Assembly: GCA_963556495.2 (NCBI GenBank)
Contig: OY747701.1
Span: 39,592,501-39,656,500 of the forward strand
Direction: 5' to 3'
Length of the DNA stretch: 64,000 bases
Source: Valencia hispanica
Lineage: Eukaryota; Chordata; Actinopteri; Cyprinodontiformes; Valenciidae
In this document: positions 53,652 through 64,000 of the stretch, piece after piece
Layout of the letters: every line of letters starts with the position of its first letter
How positions within the stretch are numbered: position 1 is the first letter of the stretch
The notes under the pieces: model-generated
Database searches by the model: none
What the model saw: only the letters and a program-made list of their open reading frames with translations
What the model was told of the DNA's origin: nothing
Program-made: the position numbers and the translations under genes

Positions 53652-54715
53652 AAACATGCAGGACAGTGAGCACTGAGAACCATAGCAGAGGGCTGCTTGT
53701 TGTCAGTCTGAATAACTTTGAACACATCTGCAGATCTTAAATCAGGAAATATTTCAGCCAATCAAAAGCCTCCTAAAACAGCACAATCAGTCCTTTGTTC
53801 AAGAAGTCATTTCCTTAAAACATTTGAAAGAGACCAGGTTTTAAAATGTGAGAATGTTTGACTGTTTCTGAAACCAGATGCATCACACAGAAATATGCAC
53901 TGAAACCATAAGGTGCAAAGGATGTTTGTTCTGCTTTTATTTTGTCTGTCAATCATTTGACTTACATGTGTTTCTAACATGTTTACATTAAGAGTATTTC
54001 CTTTTTTTTATACAAGGTGATTAAAAGATGAAATGTTCACCCATTCAGACAAAAATAATTTGGGAAAATAGTGTTTTCTGTTCTATTCCTACCTCCGGCT
54101 TCTGTTATTTTGGCATTTAGGATAAGGAAATCATTTTCTTAAGTGACCTAATGCATAGTAAAGGTTAATCTTATTCAATTTCGGTGCAATAAATTTTAAG
54201 AATGTTTTTATCACTCAGTGTAGTTGGGAGTAAATGTACGGAAAAGTTCAAATAATCAACATAAAGGTTTGTACTAAAGGTAAATAGTTTTTCACATTTA
54301 TTCAGGTAGTTATATTCATGGCCTTGGTTTCCTCTTTGTAGAGAGCAGTTAAACTTTTCAATATATTAAAAATTTATTTTCTAATTATTTCAAGAGAAAG
54401 ATTCAGTTTTTCACCTTCAGCTAAGTTCTTATTTAACTGACAAATATAAACGCTTTGCTATAAATTCATTTTTGCTTTGCCTTTGTGTACACTAGAGGGC
54501 GCATTTGTTCGTTTTTAAAACTTTGTTACCTCTGTTAGTAAATTGTTGAGCTGGTTCAATAGACATTTACTGTTATCTAAACATGGAATATGATGCACAG
54601 ACATCCCATTTATTCTAGTAGGTAAATGCGTTTTTACAGTGGACTGTTTATGACATCTGCATGAAAGCAAACGTAAGCATTTGCTACCCTAAAGTTTAGT
54701 TCAGGTCATGTTAAC
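53652..54715. other. Spacer, nothing recognised
   Basis: AT-rich intergenic DNA; no ORF, repeat or RNA gene recognised. Confidence 0.45.
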
Positions 54716-54717
54716 AT

Positions 54718-55962
54718 TGGCTTGCAAAAGTATTCACCCACCTTGAACTCTTTACTGCGTTTTGTAACATTAAAAAAACAACTTCATTGTATTATTGTGT
54801 CATGTGAGATTCACAGAAAGCAGTCTGCATGTGGGTCAATGTTGGTTTCTTCTGACCAGAGCACATTCTAACTTCCTATTTACCCGCTTGTGGCAAACAG
54901 CAAACATGATTTCTCAAGTTTCTTTTAACAGTGGCTTTCTTTTTGCTATGACTTATAGCTTTTTATTACCCTTCCTTTCAGTTTTGGTAGACAACTGTGT
55001 CTTGGTAAGTGTGCGGTGCCAGTTCTCTTTCTGTTTTTGGTTAAGGGATTGTACAGAGCTCTGTGAGATGCTGAAAGTAGTAAATTGTTTTATAACCTAA
55101 CCCTGCTTTAAACCTCTCCACAACTTTCTCCCTGATCTGTCTGCTGTGTACCTTGGTCTTCATGATCTTGTTGGTTCCCTAATGTTCTCTTATACTTTTC
55201 TCCTGTTTACTAATTAGGTGACTTCTAAGGACAGTTGCGCTGCTTTTTACTGAGGTTTTTTTTTCTTTGATCTCACAATGAAACACTGTTTGTATTCAGT
55301 CTCATGGAGTTTGGTTTCATATTTTTCAAAATGTGGAAAAATAAGAAAAAACTAAAAGTGTACATTTCCAGATTTAATACTTTAACTATTTTCTTAAAGA
55401 TAAAAATCAGAATTTATGAAAAATAAAGAGCTTTTTCATTAAGACAAAAAAACTTTCGTTTCAGATTGCCACATCACAGGTTGGGTTTTTGTCCAACTTA
55501 TTGATCATTTTAGTTTCTGAGATACCAAAACATAAAACACATGCTCATTCTAAAATAAAAAGACAATTTTACTGATTATGAGGAATCTAGATGCTTTTAC
55601 TTCATCTTCAGTTAAAATCTGAACTCAAGGTTTTTGAACTAGGTTAGGTTTAGATGGTAAACAATGCCTTAATAGATTTTGCCTTTTTATTTTGGATAAT
55701 GAAGGTATTACTGATCACAAACTTTGATTTAAATTATCTTTATTTAATTTAACATAATCCAATCAGGATATTTAAAGAGATTTTATGGATCTTTACTGAT
55801 CTTAATTTGTTCAGATGGCAAAAAATAAAAATAGCAAAACGGCAGTAGTAATCTGGAAAATCGAGTCAGGATTAGTAAGGAATAAAAAAAATTTCTACGA
55901 ACTTTTACTAAGAACTACATTGAGGCATGTGGCTGTGAATACTTTTGCAATGCACTGTATTT
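54718..55962 (-). mobile_element. Degenerate Tc1/mariner relic
   Basis: Left ttggcttgcaaaagtattca and right tgtgaatacttttgcaatgc are inverted ends of the family also seen at 15824 and 48360. Central antisense phrases: tggtttcttctgaccagagc and gcatgtgggtcaatgttggt. Probably contains additional inserted or diverged sequence, as it is long for a relic without transposase. Confidence 0.65.
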
Positions 55963-58900
55963 GTTTGCACAGCTTGTTAACTGGGTTTTCGGACACTATT
56001 TTATCAAAGGCTACGATAAATGATTGGTTCACTTAAATCTCTTTAAATGGTAACAACAATCCTGCAGGCAAGTGTGATTTGTGCGAACATCAGACCTTTA
56101 AATGTCTTCTACATATAAGGACAAACATGCAGAACTTCAACATATTAAACACAGTCTCTGGGGCCAGTTTAGTACGTTCATGTAAGTGTTCAAATTACAG
56201 GTGCTGCAGAACGAATAACACTAATTAAATGAGGGATGTCATGTGTGATTGCACACAATCTCACCTTGACTTTTATATAATAACCATCTTGTGCATCTAC
56301 ATAAGTCCCACAACATGTTATCACTGGGATCCAGGAAGTCAGAACACCAGCATTTAAAATAACAACATTGATCATATGGACAGGACATCAGCTACCGCTA
56401 ATTTATTTAGATTTATCAGATAAACATGGAGGCTGACATTCGTGCTGATCCAAAAACAACTCAGGACGTTTACATGTATGTTTAAAAGTCTATATAGCCA
56501 GTCTGTTTAAAAAAAAACCCCACCTTTCTTGTGGTATGTAAAAAGGAGGCTGATTTACATTTTTTTTATTTGGAATTTTAGCAGTATGAGTACACACTAG
56601 ATCAGAAACAGTGTTTGCTGCTCACCGTTTATCAGCAAATTAGGGATCTGGCAAAAGGGAGCTGCTGTTCTTGGTCAGGACACAACGGGTAGTGAGACCT
56701 CCTAGAAATGTTAATAAAGTTGGTCTAATTTGAACCTTATTTAAACCATACTATGTGAATTTGATATAAATGAAGATGTTTCATGTCTGTGAAAAAACAT
56801 AAATTAAAGACTTTTACCTATAGAGGGCGCCAAAGACATTTAACCAAGTAGAAAACTCATGAAAGCAACGGGGTTGTATTGTAATTATTGTTTTATTGAA
56901 ACTTCATTTTCAAAATACCTTGAAAGTTGCACATAAAGACAAAACGCGCTGGTCATTAAATAACTCCAAACTTGTAATTTATTATCTAAAAAAAGATTAG
57001 AAGTTTTTTTAGAAACTATAAAAGGGTCAATATTTGTCATAAAATTTAAAATCTAGAGAAATCTTTGTACACACGAGGCAAGAAGAAGAAGAAGAAACTG
57101 GGAGGTATCGAATTGAAAAGAAACATGAGTTTAGTAGAAATATTTATGCCTATGACCCCAGAAAGATTTCTGAACAGTTTAGTCAGGAGGAACGTATAAA
57201 GCTGCATTTCAATAAAGTAGAATCTCATCAAAAGGGTAATTATTCCAGTAATTCAATTTAAAACGTAAACACACATTTTTTACTAGACATAGGGACATAA
57301 ACGTAGCACAAAAACTATGGAAACGTGGTCTATTTTTTTGTGTCAACTAAACTTATACCAATAAACCTCATACCATTGGAAAGCTGTTTATTTCGCCAGG
57401 ATAACACATTTGTCAGGAAACCAAGTACTGAGAGAATTTACTGAACAATAAATACAAGGACAAACCTTTCAATGGGCTGATTTTTCCAAATTAAAAATAA
57501 TTTTCTTAAATGTCTTGTGCAAATATTTATGTTTTTGGAAATCAGATTTTTTTTTTTACTCTTCAATGCTACTGTAGCTTATTGGAATGCATCTGTGTTT
57601 TATCTAATGATTGATAGTTTTGTAAACTTAAGAGATAGGGACAGGTTTTGTTTGAAATCCATCAGTGCCGATATTGACTGAATCAATGCAGTGCTGTGAA
57701 TAAGGGCTGAGACCTCAGTGTTTTTGGGAGGACCTCCCTGGACGTCAGTCTCTGCCTGTCAGGCCGTCCAGGAATTTGAACCTTGGACCCCGATGGTCAC
57801 AGAGTGACCTCTGGAAACATTTGGCTACTGTCTTCCACAAATGTTTCGATTCCATTCTCTGTTTGTTCTTGGTGTCTTGTCAGAGAATCATTACTTAAAG
57901 ATTTCCACCAAGGTTCAAAAAAAGCTGCATAGTGTGTGTATTTATCACATTCTGTATACAAATAGCAGGGTTTTTGTTGTTTCTTCCTTACAGTTGGTGA
58001 ATGAGTCTCTCAAATCTGCAGGACACACACTCTCTGTGGGGCACACACACACATCCTGTGAAGTGAGAGTGACATATTTATCTTCAGAGGAAAGGAGGAG
58101 GTAGCGCAGAGCGAGATAGCTGGACTAAAAACAGACTCCAGTAAGGTAGCCACACAGATAAATGTGGAAGTGAATGTGAGTATTAACGGCATGAGTGAGA
58201 TGATACAAATCACCGTGAAGCCAGTATCTCTCCATGAGCAGCATTAACGGGACAAACCTGGAATCAACGCTGCTTTCTTCTAGATTAGGGGTTGTCAAGG
58301 ACACACAACTGTTTAGTTGTTTGTTTTTTGTATCATTCTGGTCTCAACTCGATTATCTTAATATCTGGTGAGGAGGAGAGACATTTTCCGACCGCAGTCA
58401 CCTTCTCCTATCTGTGTGTGTTGTTATAGTGCAGCTTTCCCAGACTAGTGACAAGTGTCACCGCAGTGGGGGCTTTGACACCTGGGCTGGTGTAATGGGT
58501 GGAAGAGGGGGTGGGGGAGCGTAAGAAGTCAGGGATTCACACCTTGCTGACCATAGGAGGTGATCCTGTAACTAATCCCTCAATAACTGATAGACCACCA
58601 TACTACAGGTCTACAGAGTTCAAATGAGAGGATGATATTTCCAGGACTGCTAGTTATGTTTTTGATACATCTGCTCTTTAAATGTGAAATACATCACAGG
58701 GAGAGTTGAACATTTGTAATAATTGACTTAAATGCGTATTTAAGTTTTCAAAAAGGAGAAAAATATCTATCCTCGTATCTTCTTGTCCGATTTTGTTACT
58801 GTTTCACAGAAAGCAATGCTTCCCAAATGAAATCTGGAGCCCTCTCTGGGTTATAAGATATAGAATGAGGCACTTTTTTAGATGATATTTAGAAATCAAC

Positions 58901-61090
58901 ATGATTACTAGCAACGTGTTTTGCAAATAAAATAATGAATGAACTTGTACACAAATGCATTTAAAAGAGTGGCATTCATATTTTCAAAGAGCTGTTTACT
59001 TAAAGCAGGTGTTTTCTAACCTGGAGGATGTGAACTGTGCCTCATTGTGGTTATATTAAACAATGTTCCCAGTGCTTTGCAGAGGTTTGTATTTGTATTT
59101 TAACTCTCCTTTCAGTAAGATACTAAGTCCCCTGCTACTACTCTTGACTGTTGACAAAAATCTATTTTTACAAAACATTTCTCCTTTTCATTGCATTGAA
59201 CCAGTAATGAAGTATAATACACAGTGTTTCTATTTATTCTAACAGATTAGATGTACAGTGCTGCTACTGTTTGCTTTCTTATTATTTATATTTTCACTTA
59301 GGGTAAAATGTATTAAAAGCAGAGAAGACACAGAGGCCTCTGTTTGGGTGGTATGAGAGAAATAAAAATAGAAAACTGTGTGTGTAACACATTGGACAAA
59401 GCTTTAGTGTAAACTCTCAGCAGTCTTATTTATTGGGGCTTGATTTAGTAATCGGAGCGCCGACAGTGGCGGCTCAGAACAAGCAAGCGAATAAATCAGA
59501 GTTAAATTGTTAATAGCTGCACCATGCAGGGTACTATGAGGGTCTTAATTCTGCTCCTTTAAACTCTCTCCCTCACACATCCTGTTCCTGTCAGCAGATA
59601 CATGCTAAAGAGGCTCATTTGTACTATTTAAAGCTTCATTGTGACTTGTCTTTCTGGGCACTGCTCTGCATCTTTCTCATCATCTGGGTGTGAAAATTAC
59701 AACCCCTCCGTTAACCTAAGACTTCTGTCCCTTAATCTCCTAATTATCACTTGTATATCAGTACAGGAAAGGTTTGTCTGTCGAGCTAACATCTAACATA
59801 ATAAATTAAAGGGTGAACAAAGCCGAATGGGTGCATGGATTAGAGCATCGTGATGTAAGTAGATGACCAAAATAAGTTCGTTTTTAAAGTTGCCAGCTTG
59901 GTGTGGGTTGTGAAAGTTACGGGGCATTGCATTGCAAAAAAGGCGAATTTATTCATTTTGTCAGTGACATGCTAAAGGGAAGTGTCTGTACTCATCAAAG
60001 AGCAGGAAGAGCTGACGTGTACCTGCTGAGAAGCTTCTAGCTTTCAAACTGAGCTGTTACACCTCCATTAACACACAGAAATCATGTGTGTGGTGGGGGT
60101 CAGTGTGTTGAGGCCAAATAAGGTCAAATGTCTTATCAAACTCCTTCCCAAATGAGTCTGAAAACTGAAAACTAAACTGTGGAATAGTTTGTTTTGAGCC
60201 GACTTCTGCGACTCTTTGACTCTCAGAATTATCTTGTTAAATGTCAGAAGGTGCTCGGTTGGAAAAAGATGACCTGACACTGACATTTTCGCTTTAACAC
60301 ACCCATCTTTTTTTCCAAAGATCAAAGACAATGAAGTAAAGGATTTGCAGCCGAAGCTGTAATTTATGTGGAGGAAGATGCCACTGCTGCTGTGACGAAT
60401 TCAGAAATGTCTGTTTATAACAGATGCTGTCACAGTTTTTCCTCTGACTTAAATTTAAAATATGCTGCATGTTTGTCATGTTGTTTGGCATCTTTCGCTA
60501 AGTTGCATGTAGTTTCTTTTAAACCCTAAAGTATGTTTTCTTTTTGATAGTTGAAAAATTATTATGAGAAAAGATAAGGATTCAGAAGTTACGAATTTCT
60601 AAAGCAGGACTTTACCAAAATACTTCCTTCAATCTTCATGTGGCCTTCAGATTAGCTACAGAACACTGTGTAGGGAGCTTTTTGGTATGGGTTTCCATAG
60701 CTAAGCAGTTGCATCCAGGCTTTACATCATCAGGTGCCAAGCAAAGCGTTGGATTTAGTGGTTTCAATTAGACCACAGCTGGACTAACATAGTAACGGAG
60801 ACATGTTCTCTGGAGTGAAAAATCCTGTCTCACTTTCTGCCAGTCCATTGCAAAAGTCTGGATTTGGCAGTTGCCAGGAGAGCACAATTTACCTGACTGC
60901 ATTGTGTAAAGTGTAAAGTTTGGTGCAGAGAGGTTTAAGGTGAGAGGATGTTTTAAAGGAGTTGGGCTCTGCCCCTTAGTTCAAGTTACAAACGAATTTG
61001 TAATTTCATCAGTATACCTAAATACTTTAAACAATTTTGATGTTTCATCATCTCGAAATAGAGCTAAGAGTGTGAGTCAAGCCTTCTCAC
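55963..61090. other. Five-kb stretch without recognised genes
   Basis: No exon set, RNA gene or transposon recognised. The next gene expected from human synteny (DNA2) is not visible. Segments 58430-58570 and 59440-59720 are of higher complexity and less AT-rich and might be conserved noncoding sequence, but this cannot be judged from one genome. Confidence 0.4.
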
Positions 61091-61275
61091 CAAACATCAG
61101 CGTCTAAGCTGACCAATGCTTTCCTGGAAGAACAATATTCCCATATTGTCCTAAACTGGCTCCAACTGACCCCAGAGAATAGACTTCAAAATACTTTTAC
61201 TAGTTTATAAATCATTGAATGGTTTAGTAGGAAAATATGTTGAAGATTTCTTGCCACTATACCAACTCCCCAAAC

Positions 61276-62039
61276 CACTAAGGCAGTGTTCCTCAAACTT
61301 TTTTTATCATTCCCCACTTTGGACAAAGGAGCAAACACAAGCCCCCCATGCTTTTATCGCTCCAACAGAATGGTGACCACGCCTGATTTTTAAAGTGTTT
61401 TATTTATTTAAATAGCCGAGTTAGTGTACAAGTTTTTAAGGGTATAAATTAGTTGGAAAAAGGGGTTGCGCACTGGTATAAAACCGGCTCAGAAATATAT
61501 GCTGTCAGTAGTTGCTACATGTAGAACTTCAGCTCACGGTTGGAAAAAATAAAAGTTGTAGTTTCATCAAATTTACAAAGCTTTCAAAAGTACAAAATAA
61601 AAATAAATAATAATAAAATAAATAAAGAGCAAGATACTCATCCCTGTATTTCCTCCGTGGTTGACCGTGTGACTTCTCTGACTCTGAAACGTTCCCTGAT
61701 CTTTTTAGATATTTGTACATTTTGTAGATGGAATCTCTGATAATGCGGCTTGTTTTGTTCTTCTGCGATATATTCCAACGTCAAACTCCCAGCCCGATGT
61801 TCCAGGTCCCGGTTCTATTTACAATGATGATCACAATTGCTAATTTATTTGAGTGTGTTTAATTTTGTGAGAGGGGGGGGGGGGGGGGGGGGGGCTGGTT
61901 GATTAAATTTGCAGTGCAGTGAAACATTCACGACAGAATCTAGGGGGGGAAAACTATTTAAATCCCATTGATGTCACGCCCCACCTGCAATACCTCTGAT
62001 GTGATACCGCCCCATAGTTTGAGAAACACTGCACTAAGG
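61276..62039. mobile_element. hAT-type element with 8-bp target duplication
   Basis: Direct 8-mers CACTAAGG at 61276-61283 and 62032-62039. Between them, inverted ends cagtgttcctcaaacttt and aagtttgagaaacactg-type sequence (right end atagtttgagaaacactg at 62014-62031). 748 bp, no transposase frame. Contains a 22-base G run. The perfect duplication suggests moderate age or younger. Confidence 0.88.
61873..61894 (+). repeat. Poly(G) tract
   Basis: 22 consecutive G inside the hAT element, flanked by gtgaga and ctggtt. Could form intramolecular G-quadruplexes and is a likely site of length variation or sequencing error. Confidence 0.9.
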
Positions 62040-62254
62040 TCTTCAAACTCTAGTTCACTAATCATCCCTAGATGTAGAACCAAACATATAGAATCAGCTT
62101 TCAGTTTCAATGCTCCCCTTATCTGGAACAAACTTCCAGACCCCTGCAAACTGCTGGAACACTGAGTTCCTTTAATCAAAGCTAAAAACCCATCTGTTTA
62201 GAGCTGCCTTTGAGTAAGTGATCAATAATAGCTAGAAAGTCATATGTTTTAATG

Positions 62255-63902
62255 TCATATATTATGTGTAAAGCTGTGTATCATCAACATAGCTGTGGAA
62301 ATCAATGCCATGCCTCATGATGACATCCCCAAGCAGCAGCATGTAGAGATTAAAAAGTATTGGGCCTAAAATTGATCCTTGGGGAACCCCAAACTGAATG
62401 TCATGGGTTGGTAAGGAGTGAGTATGCATACTTACAAAAATTTTTCGATCTGTGAGATTTCAATTCAATTCAGTTTATTTATATAGCTCCGATTCACAAC
62501 AGATGTCATCTCAAGGCACTTTACCAGAAAAGTCATTTCAATACAATCATACAAACATTCCAATCAGTTTAAAAGTTTTCTATCTAAGGAATCCCAGAGA
62601 TAGGAGTAAAACCCTTCTAAAACAGTACCTGAAAGACCCACCAGACTTTTGAGTCTGTACAAAAAAATGTGGTGGTCAACTGTGTAAAAAGCTGCTCTAA
62701 GATCCAATAGAACCAAAGCTGACATTTTCCATGAATCCAAGTTGCACCTGAAATGATTAACAATCTTTAAAAGAACTGTCTCTGTACTGTGGCTTGTCCT
62801 GAAACCAGATTTATATTTTTCTAAAATACTGCGTTCATTTAAAAACTCATTAAACTGAATAAAAACAACCTTTTCTATAATTTTACTTAAAAAAGGTATG
62901 TTGGATACTTGTTGATAGTTATCAAGAATGTTAGGATCTAAATTACTCTTCTTCTGAAGGGGCTTCACCACTGCTGTTTTAAAGGCAGTATGGAAAACCC
63001 CTGTCTGAAGAGAGCAATTCTCAATATTGAAAAGCTCACCCTTAAAAAACACCCATAGAATTTCTTAAAAAGTGATGTGGGAATTGGGTCTAAAAGGCAA
63101 CTTGTTGAGTTAACTTGAGAGAAAACTCTACAAAGTATCTTTGCATCAACCAGTACGAAATTCTCCAGTGTTTCCTGGGGTAAAAACTGTGCTTCAGACA
63201 TGTTAATATTGAGATTTTGCTGCGATAACAGGTTGCATCTGATACCACTAATTTTGTTTCTGAAGTGGTCTGCAAAGTCCTCACATGAAGCAACTGAAGG
63301 AGACATGGAGGGTGCCGTGGTCGAAGACTGCTGACCGGAGAAGGGTTGTGATGGTCAGTAGCCAGAGGAGGGAAATCCTGGAGATTAAAAATGTCAAAAC
63401 GGTTTTGCAGTGGAAGTCCATTTTTTGGCGGATGGCTACTTCTAGTCTTTGACCGGTGATTTTTTTTGCTCTTATAGTAGTCCACAATTCTGTATCCAGC
63501 AAAGGGGAGCTGACTTGGGCTTTGGATCTGGCGCCAAGCTGGATCCAGTTCTCCCCAGTAGGAGCCTGCACAGTACTTGCAGGAGGCATGATGCCTGGCA
63601 GGTAGACCAAGTAGACTTGCTGTAGTAGCCTTGTTGGGTGAAGCAAGTGTGGGAGTGGAGTTTAAGGGAGGCTGAAGAGCTATTGTGTCAGCCAGCTGCT
63701 CACCGGTAGCGGGAGCTAACGTTCGGCCGAGGATTACAGTATCCAAGTCTATTTCAGCTTTTTGGATCCTGTACAGATCGGATAATCTTTTCTCAAGCTC
63801 CACATTCTTCTTCGACATGAGGAGTCCAAAACTCTCAGAACTGAACGGTGAGGTGAGACGTTCCATAGCCTGGGCCTGGTGGTGGAGCCTGGGCCTGGGC
63901 AA
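62255..63902 (-). mobile_element. L2-like LINE, internally deleted
   Basis: Minus strand, right to left: an ORF1-like reading frame (63902-63090) with a short predicted coiled coil (KKNVELEKRLSDLYRIQKAE) and WRQIQSPSQLPFAGYRI, then ASCEDFADHFRNKISGIR (linker before the reverse transcriptase), KTAVVKPLQKKSNLDPNILD, YKSGFRTSHSTETVLLKIV, ALVLLDLRAAFYTVDHHIFL, and GVPQGSILGPILFNLYMLL with HSYVDDTQLY near 62290-62400. The endonuclease domain expected between ORF1 and the linker is absent. Several frameshifts; inactive. Confidence 0.8.
62474..62560. repeat. Interspersed fish repeat fragment
   Basis: caattcagtttatttatata followed by acagatgtcatctcaaggca, a dispersed motif common in fish DNA, embedded between the YVDD and SGFR parts of the L2-like element, so it was inserted into that LINE. 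Confidence 0.55.
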
Positions 63903-64000
63903 TACAGAAAGAATACAAATCCACTGTTATGTAAAGTACATGAAATACTCCACAAGTGCATATAATAGAAAATGGACTAAACATATATAGAGCTTTCCAG

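Larger units (their letters stand above)
61100..62185 (+). mobile_element. L2/Rex-like LINE 3' ORF fragment, interrupted by a hAT element
   Basis: Before the hAT insertion: pieces like WLQLTPENRLQNTF. After it: LIIPRCRTKHIESAFSFNAP, then [15 protein letters not shown] and a stop at about 62165, the typical C-terminal end (SFxxPxxWNxLP) of L2/Rex-like LINE proteins. Upstream parts are missing. Confidence 0.7.

Overview
The window is vertebrate nuclear DNA, most likely from a ray-finned (teleost, probably percomorph) fish. Genes are split by GT-AG introns, the proteins match vertebrate families almost residue for residue, and the spaces are filled with fish-type repeats: several Tc1/mariner families, hAT MITEs, L1, an RTE-like LINE, L2/Rex-like LINEs and a tRNA-derived SINE. 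No bacterial operon, CRISPR array or viral gene was seen.

Layout. (1) 29-6626, + strand: last nine coding exons of hnrnph3 (three quasi-RRM RNA-binding protein), then a 3' UTR to about 7590. (2) 7.6-13.0 kb: repeat-rich spacer with Tc1 relics, a SINE, a DD34E Tc1 copy and a TTAA-flanked MITE. (3) 13111-15307, + strand: a two-exon MADF-BESS gene. (4) 15.3-20.2 kb: spacer with small TE fragments and a candidate upstream promoter and 5' exons. (5) 20723-50546, + strand: complete rufy2 (RUN, coiled coil, FYVE; 19 coding exons, 709 codons plus stop), with 3' UTR signals to about 52.49 kb. Its introns hold a hAT MITE split by a DD38E Tc1 element, a full-length RTE-like LINE with a 12-bp target duplication, a full-length antisense L1 with an 18-bp target duplication, and many Tc1 relics. 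(6) 52.5-64 kb: no recognisable host gene; Tc1 relics, an L2-like LINE fragment interrupted by a hAT element, and an antisense L2-like LINE at the right edge.

The hnrnph3-rufy2 neighbourhood matches what is known of human 10q21 (HNRNPH3 next to RUFY2), which supports the paralogue calls. hnrnph3 acts in the nucleus on G-rich RNA, the MADF-BESS protein is probably a DNA-binding regulator, and rufy2 is an endosomal effector; they share no pathway.

The most notable host-gene observation is an unannotated-looking alternative terminal exon of rufy2 (33666-33774). It joins exon 13 in the correct phase, adds 36 residues and a stop, and would give a 539-aa FYVE-less protein resembling the short form of RUFY3. 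The most notable mobile-DNA observation is the nested insertion at 25994-28019, where both the host target duplication and the inner TA duplication can be read.
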